From positions 1,922,001-1,986,000 of the forward strand of contig NC_051129.1 in NCBI RefSeq assembly GCF_014839805.1: 64,000 bases of DNA, written 5' to 3'. The translations under genes were made by a program, and so were the position numbers. This stretch comes from Manduca sexta. Lineage: Eukaryota > Arthropoda > Insecta > Lepidoptera > Sphingidae. Within the stretch, counting starts at the first letter, position 1. Each line of letters opens with the position of its first letter. Of the stretch, positions 22,936-34,815 are shown piece by piece. The notes under the pieces were generated by a model, which saw nothing but the letters and a program-made list of their open reading frames with translations, was not told the DNA's origin and did not search any database.

Positions 22936-23340
22936 TATTAATATCGAATCGATCTCTAAATAATAGACACACAACGGTGTGTTGTTAAGTCGCATCGCTT
23001 ATACTAGCTAATGCTGTTTCAGATTCACCTAAAAAGTTGAATATGGTATGGTATACGCTTACGTAGTTCCAACAATAGATCGAAACCGCAATTTTCCATT
23101 TGCCATTCTGTCCATCGATTCGCGGTCTTCAATGCTTGTTTTGGAAATATGTTTCTATCCCTAGTTATGACGCAAGTGATAATAATGAGTATAGTTATGT
23201 TTTATTTTTGGATTGTTAGAAATATCTGACTTTTGGTTTGGAGAAGCATTACAGTTATATTCTTTTTTTTACATTCGAAGGAGTATTGATGCTATAATTG
23301 AACGTATATAGTATTGTAGCACAGTAGTGCAGTGTAGCCA

Positions 23341-23491
23341 GTGTAACTAGTGGTCATAATAAGACTTAACATCTCGTGTCTCAGGATGGCGAGCGCAGTG
23401 GAATACCAAACAATACTTTGTAATTAAAGGTGTCGGATGGTGTTTCTACTATTTATGGGCGGTCGTACCGCTTGTCTTGTCACTTTCAATT
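23341..23491 (+). repeat. Repeat-C copy
   Basis: GTGTAACTAGTGGTCATAAT, GACTTAACATCTCGTGTCTC, AGGATGGCGAGCGCAGTGGA, then GGTGTCGGATGGTGTTTCTA. The last part is degraded before the A-rich tail. Confidence 0.75.
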
Positions 23492-24000
23492 GAACTACTA
23501 CAAAGAAAGCGTATCATACTTAAACCGCTGCGTGTCATTATGAACTCACGCATAAATAAATTATAATCACATATCTGTTTTACTCACACTAATCTGCTAA
23601 ATACCTACAACAGTTTTTAATAACGTGCAAGTGTATTTGATCTTATACTTTAGGAAAAAGTAAAAGACATTCAAGTTGCCTCGTTTATATATTTTCTAAG
23701 AACTGTACTTAGTATTGCTCCGAACTTAGTACCTCAATATCGTCGCTTTTTAACAATAAAAAGATTAAAAACTTCTCCAATGATATCCTAAGTCACAGCA
23801 TGACGGATTTGGAGACTGAGTTTTGTTTATCAAACCGCGCCGACTCAGTTCTTGACTCAGACAACAAGCGCTTAAATCATAGCTCAAGTATTGCTAATTA
23901 ATAGGTCAATATCTTAAATATTTACTTAAGATCCGACTTAAATGTAACATCAGTTTTTCGTACGGACCTAAGCGTCTACATGTTTACGGGCTCATAATAT
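23492..24000. other. No gene seen
   Basis: AT-rich DNA with repeated short CTTAAxT and ACTCAG motifs between 23690 and 23950 that could be an old repeat. Not identified. Confidence 0.35.
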
Positions 24001-24067
24001 TATGTTCCTTTGTCTTGACAAAGGAACATAGATTTTTTGTTTAGTAGCAAGCTACTAAACAAAAATC
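24001..24067. repeat. Two adjacent hairpins
   Basis: First: arms 24001-24014 and 24017-24030 (TATGTTCCTTTGTC and complement), 2-nt loop, perfect. Second: arms 24031-24048 and 24051-24067 around AA (GTTTAGTAGC/GCTACTAAAC core), with one extra T in the left arm. They abut without a spacer. Confidence 0.85.
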
Positions 24068-24744
24068 TTTGTTTGAAGTATTCATACGCATTTTTACAAC
24101 GTTCCTAACATTTATCCCCAACAGTCTTTATCACTCGCAACGTTCAATGTTTGATCTGCTGTCATGAAGCGACCAGAAACACTTGACCCCTCAGATTTAC
24201 ACCATTGTGCGACAATGAAATTCTGCAAAATCTAGCTCGTAAATGTAAGTGCAAATACTCTTTTGTTGTAACTGGTTCTTTGTTCATTCGTGATTTGTGA
24301 TGTCGGAATTAAATTAATTAGTGGTATTGCTGTGTACTTTTAATTATTAGCATGGGTATCTTGTACTTATATTAAGCTGGATAATCGTTGCTTCGCCTGA
24401 TTAAAATTTACAGGACAAAAGTGCATAGAGTTCAGGGATAGCGTAGCTTCTTATTAGTGAAAGAATTTTCTGTTTTAGAGGAGTAATCTGGATTATTACG
24501 AGTTGAAACAAAAATATTAATGAATATAAATGAAAAAAAAATAATAATTCGCGGTAGTCTTGTATATAAGAGTGCATAGATATAAGTATAAAATTTGTAT
24601 ATGCCTGTTTCCAGAAAGTAATGAAGTTGTGTTGTAATCAGTGTAGTAACTGGATGTTGAGGGAATAAGACCTAGGGCCAAATTAATAAATAAAACTCAC
24701 CTTTGAGTAGGATTTCAAGAAAACATTTACAGTCTCTTATAAAC

Positions 24745-24920
24745 AATTCGCAATGCTATGCTTAGTTAAAACACAAATTTACTCGATCAGCTGTAAGTCA
24801 AAACCTTGCCTTATAATAAGGTTTAAACTAGGAAGCCGATAATGACAGCTCTTACTTCTTAAATCAGTTCTTAAGCACCTCTTAATGCTGGAAGCAAGTT
24901 TATAAGTAAGACTGATAATG
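24745..24920 (+). repeat. Dispersed repeat, partner at 813-1000
   Basis: Same orientation as the first copy. Keeps GCTATGCTTAGTTAxAACAC, ACTCGATCAGCTGT and TTTATAAGTAAGACTGA. Confidence 0.6.
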
Positions 24921-26462
24921 TACCTATTGAACTATTTAATAAACCAAGATTATACTGTAATTTAAGAGCTTATTCTCAGCTGAGTCGGTGCTGTTAAAAA
25001 AATAAAATTCAGCCGTCAAAACCCGCCTTATGATGTGACTAATAATTTTGCGATCTTAAGATATCGCAATTCAGAACGAAATTCAGTTATTACACATAGG
25101 GCAAAGCGTGCCTATTACCATTATATGTATATGGGCAGGTGGCATTTACCATCAGACAAACGAGTTAACCGTAAAATGATAGAGTCTTAACCCTATCATT
25201 TTATTGTATAGAAGAATATATATGAAAAAAGTAACTTATTTCTTGCAGAATCTCTGATATAACACGCATTTACCCTATATTTATGTGCGATGTCCAGGGG
25301 TCTTGCTGGCTGGTTTATGACGTCACCTCGCATGAATGATCAGTACACGAGTGAAGCCACAGATTGACCTATTTTTTTACGATCTGAATTGATTACACTA
25401 CGTCCGGACAATCGTTGATATTTGACGTCAAACATTGGACAAAAATTGAATTCTGTCTGCAAATATTTATTTGGCTACTTTATGATTTATCTATATTGAT
25501 TTACGATTGATTTTACCTTAAACTGATCTTTATTGGGACGATCTAAAACTTGTGACATTTTAAAGATATTAAAAAAAAACCGCTTCGGTCTCTACATATT
25601 ATATTTAAAAGTAATTGTGTCAATTATGACATAAATATGTTAGTTTCTTATACATATTATTATAAGTCATTTCTTGGTTGGGTACTTCATTACTGAAGTT
25701 GTTTTCCTTGAAAGGCCTTCTTAGCTTTATGTATTATACCTTTCCATTATGTTCAGTTTTCGGCTTCTTTTAGGCAGTGGTAAGGGATAATCTTGTGAGG
25801 GCAATCATTTGGTCCAACCAGCTACATAGATAGCTTGTGTATAGCTACAATAAAGAATAAGTTAATTACAATTATATAACCTTACTTTTTTATGGTACGC
25901 ATCCTTAAAACCAGAGATCAATTTAAAATAGTTAATTGTCATTGTCACTAAGCGGCTTAAGTCTATGAGGAAAATGCTAATAAGAAAATATTTTAATGTG
26001 AAAAATATTTTTTAATAGCATTGTAGGAAACTGTAAAGATTTATACAAAATTGTCTTGGAGTTAACAATTGGTTAAACAAAACAAATTATTCAATTGACA
26101 GTAGATTGTTACTCGACTTGTTGTTCATCAAGCATCAGTCATTTATACCTAATGGCGTAGGAAATTACAATAACAGAAATATAACCCTTCATCGGGAGTA
26201 CGCGTTACCCGTGACTAAGCCCGCGTAAGTAACATTTCCTACTAGAGAATGAACTATAATGTATGTATGTGATGTAGGTATGCATATTATGAACTTTTCG
26301 GACAAAAATTGATGGATTAATATAGGACATATAGGTATGCTAAACATCGAAATGCGTTTAGCTGTTTCTGCGATTTCTTCTAACATTCAAATTCACATAT
26401 TAAATAATATGAGCCCTGTATTTTATGGCACACGCTACTGGGCTACCACACCCACAAACACA
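24921..26462. other. No gene seen
   Basis: AT-rich DNA. A short fragment of Repeat-C type (GGTGGCATTTACCATCAGAC) lies near 25140. The region 26189-26386 is open on the minus strand for 65 codons but has no domain. Confidence 0.4.
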
Positions 26463-26580
26463 ATATCACGCATTTATCCACGAAGGGGTATGCAGAGGTG
26501 CAATTAAGGCACCCAGTTTCGCCAAGTGTGTTCCATCCCACGATGTTGACTGCGCTATCGCAGCACAAATTCACATTCGT
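26463..26580 (-). repeat. SINE-B, 3' part only
   Basis: ATCACGCATTTATCCACGAA, GGGTATGCAGAGGTGCAA, TTTCGCCAAGTGTGTTCC. The tRNA-like head is absent. Confidence 0.7.
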
Positions 26581-26647
26581 AATAATATTAGTAAACACTG
26601 ACTTGCACGTGTAGAGCCATCACTAGACAAGTCAGTATTACTTGCAG

Positions 26648-26705
26648 CAGTGGCGAGGAGTGACATTTTTCAAAAGGTAAGCCGATGTAAAAAAAAGCCA
26701 TAGTA
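26648..26705 (+). mobile_element. One end of the 45 kb-type hAT element
   Basis: CAGTGGCGAGGAGTGACATT, then TTTCAAAAGGTAAGCCG matches the left end of the element at 45336 (CAGTGGCGAAGGGTGAAATT). The other end was not found nearby. Confidence 0.6.
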
Positions 26706-26823
26706 ATGATATCATAAGATTGTAACAGCGTCTTCGCGGAACTAGCTTTTATATCAGTATTTTCAGGTTGCAACGAATTATGAGAAGAATTTTATAATTC
26801 GAAGTACACTGAAGCATGAGTTA

Positions 26824-27069
26824 CATTTACATCACGCATTTTATCCCCGAAGGGGTATACAGAAGCGCAACTAGGGCACCCACTTTTCGCCAAGTATGTT
26901 CCGTCCCATGATGCGATAGGCGAGCCTATCGCCATATCGGGCACAAATTCCAGACTCCGGGCTGATACTGGGCAGAAAAACCCAAATATCACTTTGCCCG
27001 ACCCGGGATTCGAACCCAGGACCTCAGAGCGCTATTGTACCGGACGTGCAATACAACTACGCCACCGAG
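26824..27069 (-). repeat. SINE-B, near full length with target duplication
   Basis: The head GCCTCGGTGGCGTAGTTGTA, box B GGTTCGAATCCC and the full body are present on the minus strand. The flanks show a probable 10-bp target duplication, GCATGAGTTA, at 26814-26823 and 27070-27079. Confidence 0.88.
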
Positions 27070-27139
27070 GCATGAGTTATTTTTCGGATATTATGCCGGT
27101 TGGAGACCAAGAAAAGAGATACGTTAGTTTCGCTTAGCT

Positions 27140-27215
27140 CGGGTAGCTGGTAGACCCCATTCCATTTACCATCAGGTGCAGTCGGGTCACTATGCCGTGC
27201 TCAAATAAAAATAAT
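27140..27215 (+). repeat. Repeat-D 3' tail
   Basis: GTAGACCCCATTCCATTTAC, then CATCAGGTGCAGTCGGGTCA, CTATGCCGTGCTCAAATAAA. The tail of the family seen at 6391 and 36691. Confidence 0.65.
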
Positions 27216-30200
27216 GCAGAGAAAATTACACATAGTAAGTACAGGCAGCAACCAAAACTGAACAAATTCAAAACTTCAAACCGCTTTTTACACATTGACT
27301 AATCGAAACATTTTTTTAAATCTAAAATAAAGTAAACCCATTGAAGTTTATTTTGGTGAAAAACGATAGTTGATAGGAACCCAAAAGTTTAAAGGCGAAT
27401 TGAAATTTTGATTTTGTTCAACTACCTACATATGTAGATGACTGTACGTACAATGCTGTTTATTTTGCGGTTTGCACAGGTATGAAAAAATATTTCAGCT
27501 CTGAGAATTAATTTTACCTTCGTCTTAACCTTAACTATCGGGAGCAGTGATCGATTTACTTCTTTACCAAATTATTCGTTTGCTCTTATGAACATCAAAA
27601 GAACAAAAAACTAATTTCAATCCCTTTTTAAGCAAAGGAATGAAATTATTCTTATTTTGTTTTTCTTATGAAGTCCATTGAAGAATAGGCCTTATTGTTT
27701 TGTTTATAAAGAACACACTATAGTCAACGTTCTTATAAGTAACTGATGCGTAATATAATATGTTATAGATATCTTATATATTATAGAGGTAAGAAGGTAA
27801 GTTAACAAAACAAATATAATCACATTAAGTAATCAAATTTATTGTCAATCATATATTTACAATAAACACTAACTACATTTTATACAGAAATTTTGATAGT
27901 ATCTCAACACAATATTGGTGTTACTTCAGAATTTTATCCATTAAAACGTACTTCAAAATCCGCAGTAACTCCAATACTTGCCCTTAATAATATTAAAAGC
28001 TCATACATTCTGCAAAATGCATACATTTTTTAACTAATAAGTATTTACAAAATAAGTCCCACTACATGTAACTATTGAAGGTAATTTTGGGGTATTTATT
28101 ACGGTCAAAGAGGTTCAAAATTGTATAGAGCGGACATTAGGAAGATTGTCATACAATTCTTTTTCGCTCATGCGATGGTTACTTAATCTACCGTGAAATA
28201 GAAGTTTTTACTTGTAAAATGTAAACATTAAACATGGATCGACAATTAATTGAAGTCGAATAAAATATAATTATTAATATTCACTTTTATTTGGTGTTAA
28301 TAAATATCAATTGGATTTATTTAACGATTTTAACACTTATGGCTTCTACCTTTGCGACGTAAATTGAGTTTGTTAAATAATTTACTGACGTTAATTTATT
28401 TATAAGGTTTGTTGGTGTGTACGTCATAGTGTTGAAGTCCTTGGAGAAAGTCGAAATATTTCAATTATAAAATCACATAGCATATGTAGATAAATGATAT
28501 GCCTTCGCGATGCAATAGACAAATACTGAGACTAGATTATTTTTTATACACTTAGTAGTGAGATATGCAATACTATATAATTAATATTATATCCACCTTT
28601 AGGTTAGAGTTAATAATATAGTATAACCATTTTACGAGGACTTTAAACAACTAGGGTAATATTTTTTGATAAATACCTAACAAAAATAGTAAAGGCACTG
28701 TTTTGAATCGTAATTCAAAAGGTATTAAAGTGTAAGGGATTAGAAATGAATACTTAGGAATAAAAATCAACTTAGAACCACGGTTATGGGATTTCTAAAA
28801 TGTTTAACACAAATGTTCAATATTCTAGATCATTATGGACCTGTATTTGAACTAAGGCATAAATGTGGTAACTAGTTTAATTATAAATAAATGTATTATT
28901 ACAATATTATGAATATTATAAAAACACATTTTAATTTGTTTTACACAGTTTTTAACCTTATATTGTTGTAATAGTTTAATTATAAATTTATTAAGCAAAA
29001 TATTCGCTTCATATTTCAATATATGATTTTTTAAGGTTAATAAAATGGAAGTAATATTGAAAAAACAGTAATTAAACTAATTTTATAGAGATGTAAAATT
29101 TCGAAATGTTTATAAAATTTAAGTAATATAAGTTAAGAGAAATATTGTGTGTCGTTGAGACACAGAATATCAAAAAATTACCAGCAGAAAATGTAATTAT
29201 AGAGGCCCGGAATCGTAATTGGAAATCAAATGACCAGCGAAAAACGTAATTATAGAGGCCCGGAATCAGAATCGGAAATCCGTTACAATTCCATTACGAA
29301 CAGGGGGTAGTCTGAAGTTAGATGCAGGATATTATATATTGTGCCTTTGTGCATTAAAGGCTTTATTTTAAACGACCTTTACATTAGAACCAAGAAGTTT
29401 CAAGATTATAAACCTCTATATTGATTATGTAAGTTTACTGTTTCTTGCAAAATGGTTTCTACGATTTGTTGATTTCTGCAAGCTAATGTTATTTCCAAAC
29501 CAAAAAGCATGCCTCTAATGTAAAAGCCGTCTAACTCTTAATACCATAAACATTATAATAGATAGGTTATTTGGGATGGAAGGAATATTATGGACCCAGA
29601 AGGATTTATTAAATAAACTACATTTTATCGCTGTAACTAAACTTTAGATTTTAAATTAGCACCTTCCTACATTTCCCCCTAAAACTTCTTTAAATACAGA
29701 CGTAAGTCAAGTTAGTAACATATAAAAAATATCCTAAATAAAGTTAATAACTACACAATTATAAATAAGCGATTTTAAGATCAAAGGCCTCGAAAATAAA
29801 CGTTACATTCATAATAATGATTTATAGTATTCCTTTCATATTAAATCTCGTACTTATGGTAACAAAATAGTGATTTAATCATATTTTAACAACGTTTATG
29901 AATAAGGTAACTAACTAGCTAATCTTTATTATTAAATCCCTATGGTTTGGGAATATCAAAATAGATCTTTCGCCCCTACGACGATTGTAATTCATAATTC
30001 AATTACAGCGATAAATTATTGATATATATTACAATGTTACTCTACAGGTACTATATGCGTTCGTGGTCCAATAATGTTAACATATCGTAAATCTAAAAGA
30101 TAAGTATCACTTATAAATATTGCTGATATTCTCGACAACGTTGGTGCTCGAACGTTTATCGATTTCGATAAAGTGTCGATAAAAATCAAACACTAGTTTG

Positions 30201-31085
30201 CGTAGATATTTAGCAGGATCGATGGATACCTATCATGGATGTATTTTTGTTGCCAAGCATTAATGTATTCATAGGACAACATTACAATTATTGGGTACTT
30301 TTGATGTAGTAGTTGGGTTTTTTGGTTTTGAAGATTATGTTGTTATTTCACTTATTTTTGAAAGTCTCAAAATGACTTCAAGATTTACGTTGCAATACCT
30401 GTCACTTTACTAAGGCTCAATTAAAACGAGAAGTGAAATTTTTCTTCTAAGATATTTTTATTAATGATGTCCAAGATCGCTAAGTACTTATTTGATTTCT
30501 ATCGACCTTCATGAACTTATAACGAACCTCTACTCGCACCATTAGGGACAATACTGATATACCTTACGTATACATTTAATTAACTTAAACAAAACTATCT
30601 AAATATATTAAATTCTCTCAAAAATTGGCACATTAATATAAATACCATACAGTTGGCGTTTATTGTTTGCAACACTGTTTGTGTCGGTTGGTGTTTTGGC
30701 GGGAATTTGTGTAATTTGTTTTTATTTTATTATATTAAAGTTTAATTTGGTATCGTGCGGTGTGTATAAATATTTAAATATTTTGTGAAGCTTTTCTCAT
30801 AATAGGCAAAGGAAGCTAAGTGTGTTCGTTCTGTTATAAACATTCTTCAATTTTTATACTAGTTGTTTGAGAAACTATTACACAAATATTTCATCTTTTA
30901 AGGATTTTTTTTGCAGGGATACATAAGTAAATCTTTAAAAATAACAAAACAAGACTACGCAAATCCCGTAAATTACAAAACAGTGTTGCCCGCAAACTTA
31001 AACTAACACATACAGCCACGTTCCGTTTCACTCATCACAATAGTACATATTCCGTTTAGACGAACACGGGTCCGTCATTCTCCAC
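27216..31085. other. 3.9 kb AT-rich DNA downstream of the RGK gene, no other gene seen
   Basis: 27245-27395 carries the left part of Repeat-G. 28100-28200 resembles 43790-43890 (TTGxCATACAA, CGxTCxTGCGATGxTTACTTAA). A short tandem-like pair occurs near 29190-29280 (GTAATTATAGAGGCCCGGAA twice). 30720-30730 contains AATAAA-type signals on the minus strand about 360 nt past the RGK stop, so the 3' UTR may end there. Confidence 0.45.
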
Positions 31086-34000
31086 TCACAGGACGTGTAA
31101 ATTTTCACAGTTTTTGAATTTGGAATCCTCTTTACCGAAGATCCAGGTGAACATTTGCCGCGCTTTCATACTTGCCCTGACGACGCCCCTGGACTTGTAC
31201 CAGTGGGCAGGGGAAGACTCCCTGCCGCCGTCGGCAGAATACTGTTGCTTCTTCAGCCTGATCTGGTTGAGGATGCCTACAAGGAGCTCGTCTACGTTGT
31301 GGTTGATGCCGACTGACACCTCGATGAATTTCGCTTTGTATGTACAGGCCAGACATTTGCCGTCTGTGGACAAGAATTTTATTTTAAAAGATGCTTTATA
31401 AACAGTAAGGATAGTTTTAGGATATGAATCCCTCGTAGCCTAGAATTTCGACCACGGCGGTCAATCTCAACGGAGATCAGCCAGATCAGCCAGATAAGCA
31501 GGATATATTATAGTGCACAAGTGTTTGCGCAATACACAGGTGCACTTTCTGTTCCTTCACTTTCATAGTTCGGTGAGACGGCAATCCGACATGACCGGAG
31601 AGAGATCAGGCGCAGCACGAACGGCTTTATGTGCTAGGAAATAACACGTTTTTTATAATTGTGATAGTTTGTGAAGATATTTTGTATCTTTAACCTGACG
31701 TATGAACCGCTTAATTAAATTGGATATTGGATGAATTTTTGCAAGTGACACATTGCACGAGCATAATATAATTTTTATTCCGTAATAGTGGTCGGCGGCA
31801 TTTTTATTGCAGACAATGTGTTTCACCAAGCAGAACCGCACAGTAAAGCTATTTCATATTTTAAAATAACATTAAGTCCTCCACCAGCGTACACAATTTC
31901 CTCTTAAAAACAAATATTAAAAATACTATAAAAAGTAAATGCTTACAATATATCTAAAGTTATATACACAAAAATATCGACGACATGAACGAAACATCCT
32001 CCGCCTCGCGGGAAATCTATTTTGACCGCAATCTTCCGTAATGCCGGATAATAAGTGGAATCAAGCGACGTCTTATCAATCTTGAATATACGCTGTAGCT
32101 ATGGGGGTTGAGTGACCTAGATTGTAGCCTTGGGAAGTCATATTGGCACCACACTGATATATAATGTAACTTATATACTGTAGATAAAGCATTAATTGTC
32201 AAAAATATTGAAAAAATAAAGTGGCTATAGGTACATTAAGATATGTTGTTGCCAAATGCACAATGTGTACTTATATAATGTCTCATTTAGACTAACGGCG
32301 AATAATTGAAGTTGGTGTGGAATTAATGGGTAAAAATTTGTGTCAAGATTCGCTACGATTCATGGCTTGATGTTATTATGCGATCTGCCGATTTTGGCTA
32401 TCAGGAGTTCCATGGTAAGAGCTAGATAGTCTAACCCCTTAAAAACCTCATAAAGACAACTTACAGCCTCAGCTTACAGTGATTCATCAGCTGGGCGGAG
32501 TAATCAGAAAATAATTTCGTAAGCCCCTGTAATTCCATTAGCTTCGGAGCCTTTTTTGGGCTTCCTTGATGACTTTATCTCGTAAGATTGTATTAAGTGG
32601 GAAGGGACGGGAGTTTGTTCCCTAGTAACTTGTAGATAATTTGTCTTTGGTTGTTGTAAATCTGTTTAAGCGAATTTTATTAATGTTAAACAGAGACGCA
32701 ACTAGTGAACTTGCAAATTATGTTTTTTCATCGAGATTATAATTTGAAAGTTAGGTAGGTACTTCATATAATAAATTTTTCGTTACCGAATAAATAGTAA
32801 ATACTGTCTCCTGGTGACCACGGGTCTCTTCTACTACTGAGAGCGATAAGGCCTTAGTACACTACGCTGGCCAAGTGGTTTTGGCTGACTTATACCCGAA
32901 ATCGAAATTAGTTTTTGAGCTTCTTGGGCATTCGGTTTCCTCTCATGCTTTCTTTCACCATTAAAATGAAAGGTAATTGTTAAAAAATACGCACATCACT
33001 TCGATAAGTCTGAGGTATGTGAATTGAGTTTCGAACCTGCGTACAATCGTCTCAGCAGACTGTTCTATTTGTAATTACGCTATCGTAAACTGTAAGTAAT
33101 AATAGTGGAACTTTATAATTTATTTTAATTTGCTAGGGCCTTCTTATTCGTTGGCTAGATTAAAAAAGCAGCTTAGCATTCGAAGGTGACAATTCTATTG
33201 TTGTAATTGTCTTAATTGATATAAAATGATTACAGAATATTTCATTTAATTGCAATAAAAAGAAATAATAGTTCCTATTACCGCCTCCTAAAGAACTCTT
33301 TAGCTCTATATAGGAACTCTATAAAGTAGAAAACTTAACTTTAAAAATGTCTTCAAACAGTAACCGTTTTAACAATAACATAGGCAAACCTTCTCTCCTT
33401 TAAAAATACGTAACAAAGAAGAAATAATGTTATTTCGCTGCAGTCTAACCGCAAGTTCTTTTCCGGACTTCCGTCCTGGTAGTTCGGATGGCAAAAACCG
33501 AACCGCGTCAAACGGGAAATCTCGAATTCCGGATACCTTAGGCCAATGCTGTTTCAACGGTTCGGTATTTTCATTCCAAACTTCTACTTTTTTATGTTGC
33601 TATTTTAGTTCGTGTTGTTGGTTTTATAGTATTTGACTTGTTTCCTTTTACAATTTCAGTTATTGATGCTTTATATTTGTTCTAAAATATTGCAAATTGG
33701 AAAACTACCAACGATAATGATTACCCCATATACAGTCCGGGTGTACTGGTGTAGAATTCGATTCCTGTCAAATATTTAGAAAAAATGTCCTTATATATAT
33801 TTTTTCTGTTCAAGCTTTCTTTTATCGGTAGTTCAGTAGTTTAACCATGAAAGCGTAACAGACTTCAAAACACACATAAAAAATATGTTTCGATCTTGAA
33901 ACACTTCTTTCGCCTCTTCCAAATTCTTAGTTCGTGTCATACATTTTCGCCGGTCTAGGGTACTCCTGCCCTGTCCTTTCAACAGTTAATTTAGCATTTA

Positions 34001-34815
34001 TATATTAAAATTACCTTGCGTGGAAACAGCTCTACTTCTGGCCAAGTCGATCTTGTTGCCGACGAGCAGCGCAGGCCTGGCGCGCAGCATATCGCAGTCC
34101 AGCAGCCGCGCTAGTTCCTGCTCCGCCTTCTGGAACGACGCCTTATCTACCACAGAGTAGATCACTACGAACGCGTCCGGCGGCTCGGATCGCTCGATTT
34201 CTTCCTAGAAATATACTCACAATTAATAACATGAATGCATTGACGTGTATTCTATAGACACAAACGGTCAAATAAACTATTTGTTCAACTATATAAATAG
34301 GTTATAACAGTGACTAAAACGTCACTGTTATAACCTATTTATATAGTTGAACAGCAAATAATTTTACTTATTTGATTTATATTTTTTATTCAAATCCAGG
34401 TTTACACTTAGAATCAAGTACTTATATCATAAGCGCCACTCCATACACAACCCCAAGCTGTTAATATTGATCATACTAAAGTCAGTCTGAATGGATTGCA
34501 GTTCAAATCAGTTGAACACAGTAAATGTTCGGAACGCTGAATCTAGTACGTAGTACATATATATCGATGCATGAATGTAATTACTCGTAATACATGGTTT
34601 TAAGCCTGAGTTTCAGGACTCGTCATTCAGTTCAGTATTTTTTTTTATGATTTCGGGCATTGATCGCTGTGTAATTAATGTTTAAGGTTCAAAATAATAA
34701 GTAAAATTATTAATTATGACAAAGATTACCTTTGTGCTAGTGCAGTTGACGAAGTACAATTCTGATTCTTCACCATTCAGCATGATGGATACCTTCTGTT
34801 CGGTGCTGTCTGTAT
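31086..34815 (-). CDS. RGK-type (Rad/Gem/Rem) small GTPase, 3' three exons; 5' part not found
   Basis: Exons on the minus strand: 34815-34730, 34204-34015, 31363-31086 (stop TGA at 31086-31088). The junctions are GT-AG and phase-consistent, giving about 183 codons of the C-terminal part. Seen in order: KVSIMLNGEESELYFVNC (the RGK VxxLLDGEESEL segment), then PPDAFVVIYSVVDKASF, the G4 guanine-specificity motif GNKIDLARSR, then CTYKAKFIEVSVG at the G5 position, HNVDELLVGILNQIRLKK, a basic-aromatic tail KARQMFTWIFGKEDSKFK and the end KNCENLHVL, with cysteine seven residues from the terminus and no CAAX box. Those end features define the family. In mammals RGK proteins bind CaV-beta subunits and suppress calcium channels at the plasma membrane; insect homologues are neuronal. 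Odd points: the G3 DxxG is replaced by NCTST, and G5 reads SVG rather than SAK. The P-loop exon, which must end in phase 1, was not located. It may lie upstream beyond large introns or outside the window. Confidence 0.88.
31430..31648 (+). repeat. Repeat-E copy 2, in the RGK intron
   Basis: GAATTTCGACCACGGCGGTC, then AACGGAGATCAGCCAGATCA, CAATCCGACATGACCGGAGA and GATCAGGCGCAGCACGAACG. Partner of 9480-9710. It lies about 70 bp beyond the acceptor of the last RGK exon. GATCAGCCA is tandemly duplicated at about 31474-31492. Confidence 0.7.
31649..32809. other. RGK intron, unique part
   Basis: AT-rich intron DNA with no exon-like frame on the minus strand. Confidence 0.45.
32810..33085 (-). repeat. 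SINE-A, old diverged copy in the RGK intron
   Basis: The minus strand keeps the outline: box B zone GGTTCGAAAC, a body resembling AATGGTGAAAGAAAGCATGA, then AGCGTAGTGTACTAAGGCC and CAGTAGTAGAAGAGACCCGT. The tail is lost. Confidence 0.65.
33086..34014. other. RGK intron, remainder
   Basis: A GC-richer block at 33440-33560 (CCGGACTTCCGTCCTGGTAG) is open on both strands for about 60 codons. It has no domain and no matching splice phase, so it is not called as an exon. Confidence 0.4.
34246..34568 (-). repeat. Repeat-G copy 3, in an RGK intron
   Basis: Same orientation as 12300-12735. Contains TCTATAGACACAAACGGTCA, AAATCCAGGTTTACACTTAG, TGAATGGATTGCAGTTCA, AGTTGAACACAGTAAATGTT and TAGTACGTAGTACATATATA. 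A perfect palindrome (34283-34352) sits near its left end. Confidence 0.65.
34283..34352. repeat. Perfect 32-bp-arm palindrome
   Basis: Arms 34283-34314 and 34321-34352 (GTTCAACTATATAAATAGGT and onward) are exact inverted copies with a 6-nt loop TAAAAC. It lies in the short RGK intron between exons 34815-34730 and 34204-34015, so it would be transcribed. Confidence 0.9.

Noticed and set aside
31114..31401. 95-codon plus-strand frame
   Set aside because: Antisense shadow of the last RGK exon, which has family motifs, a splice acceptor and a proper stop on the minus strand.
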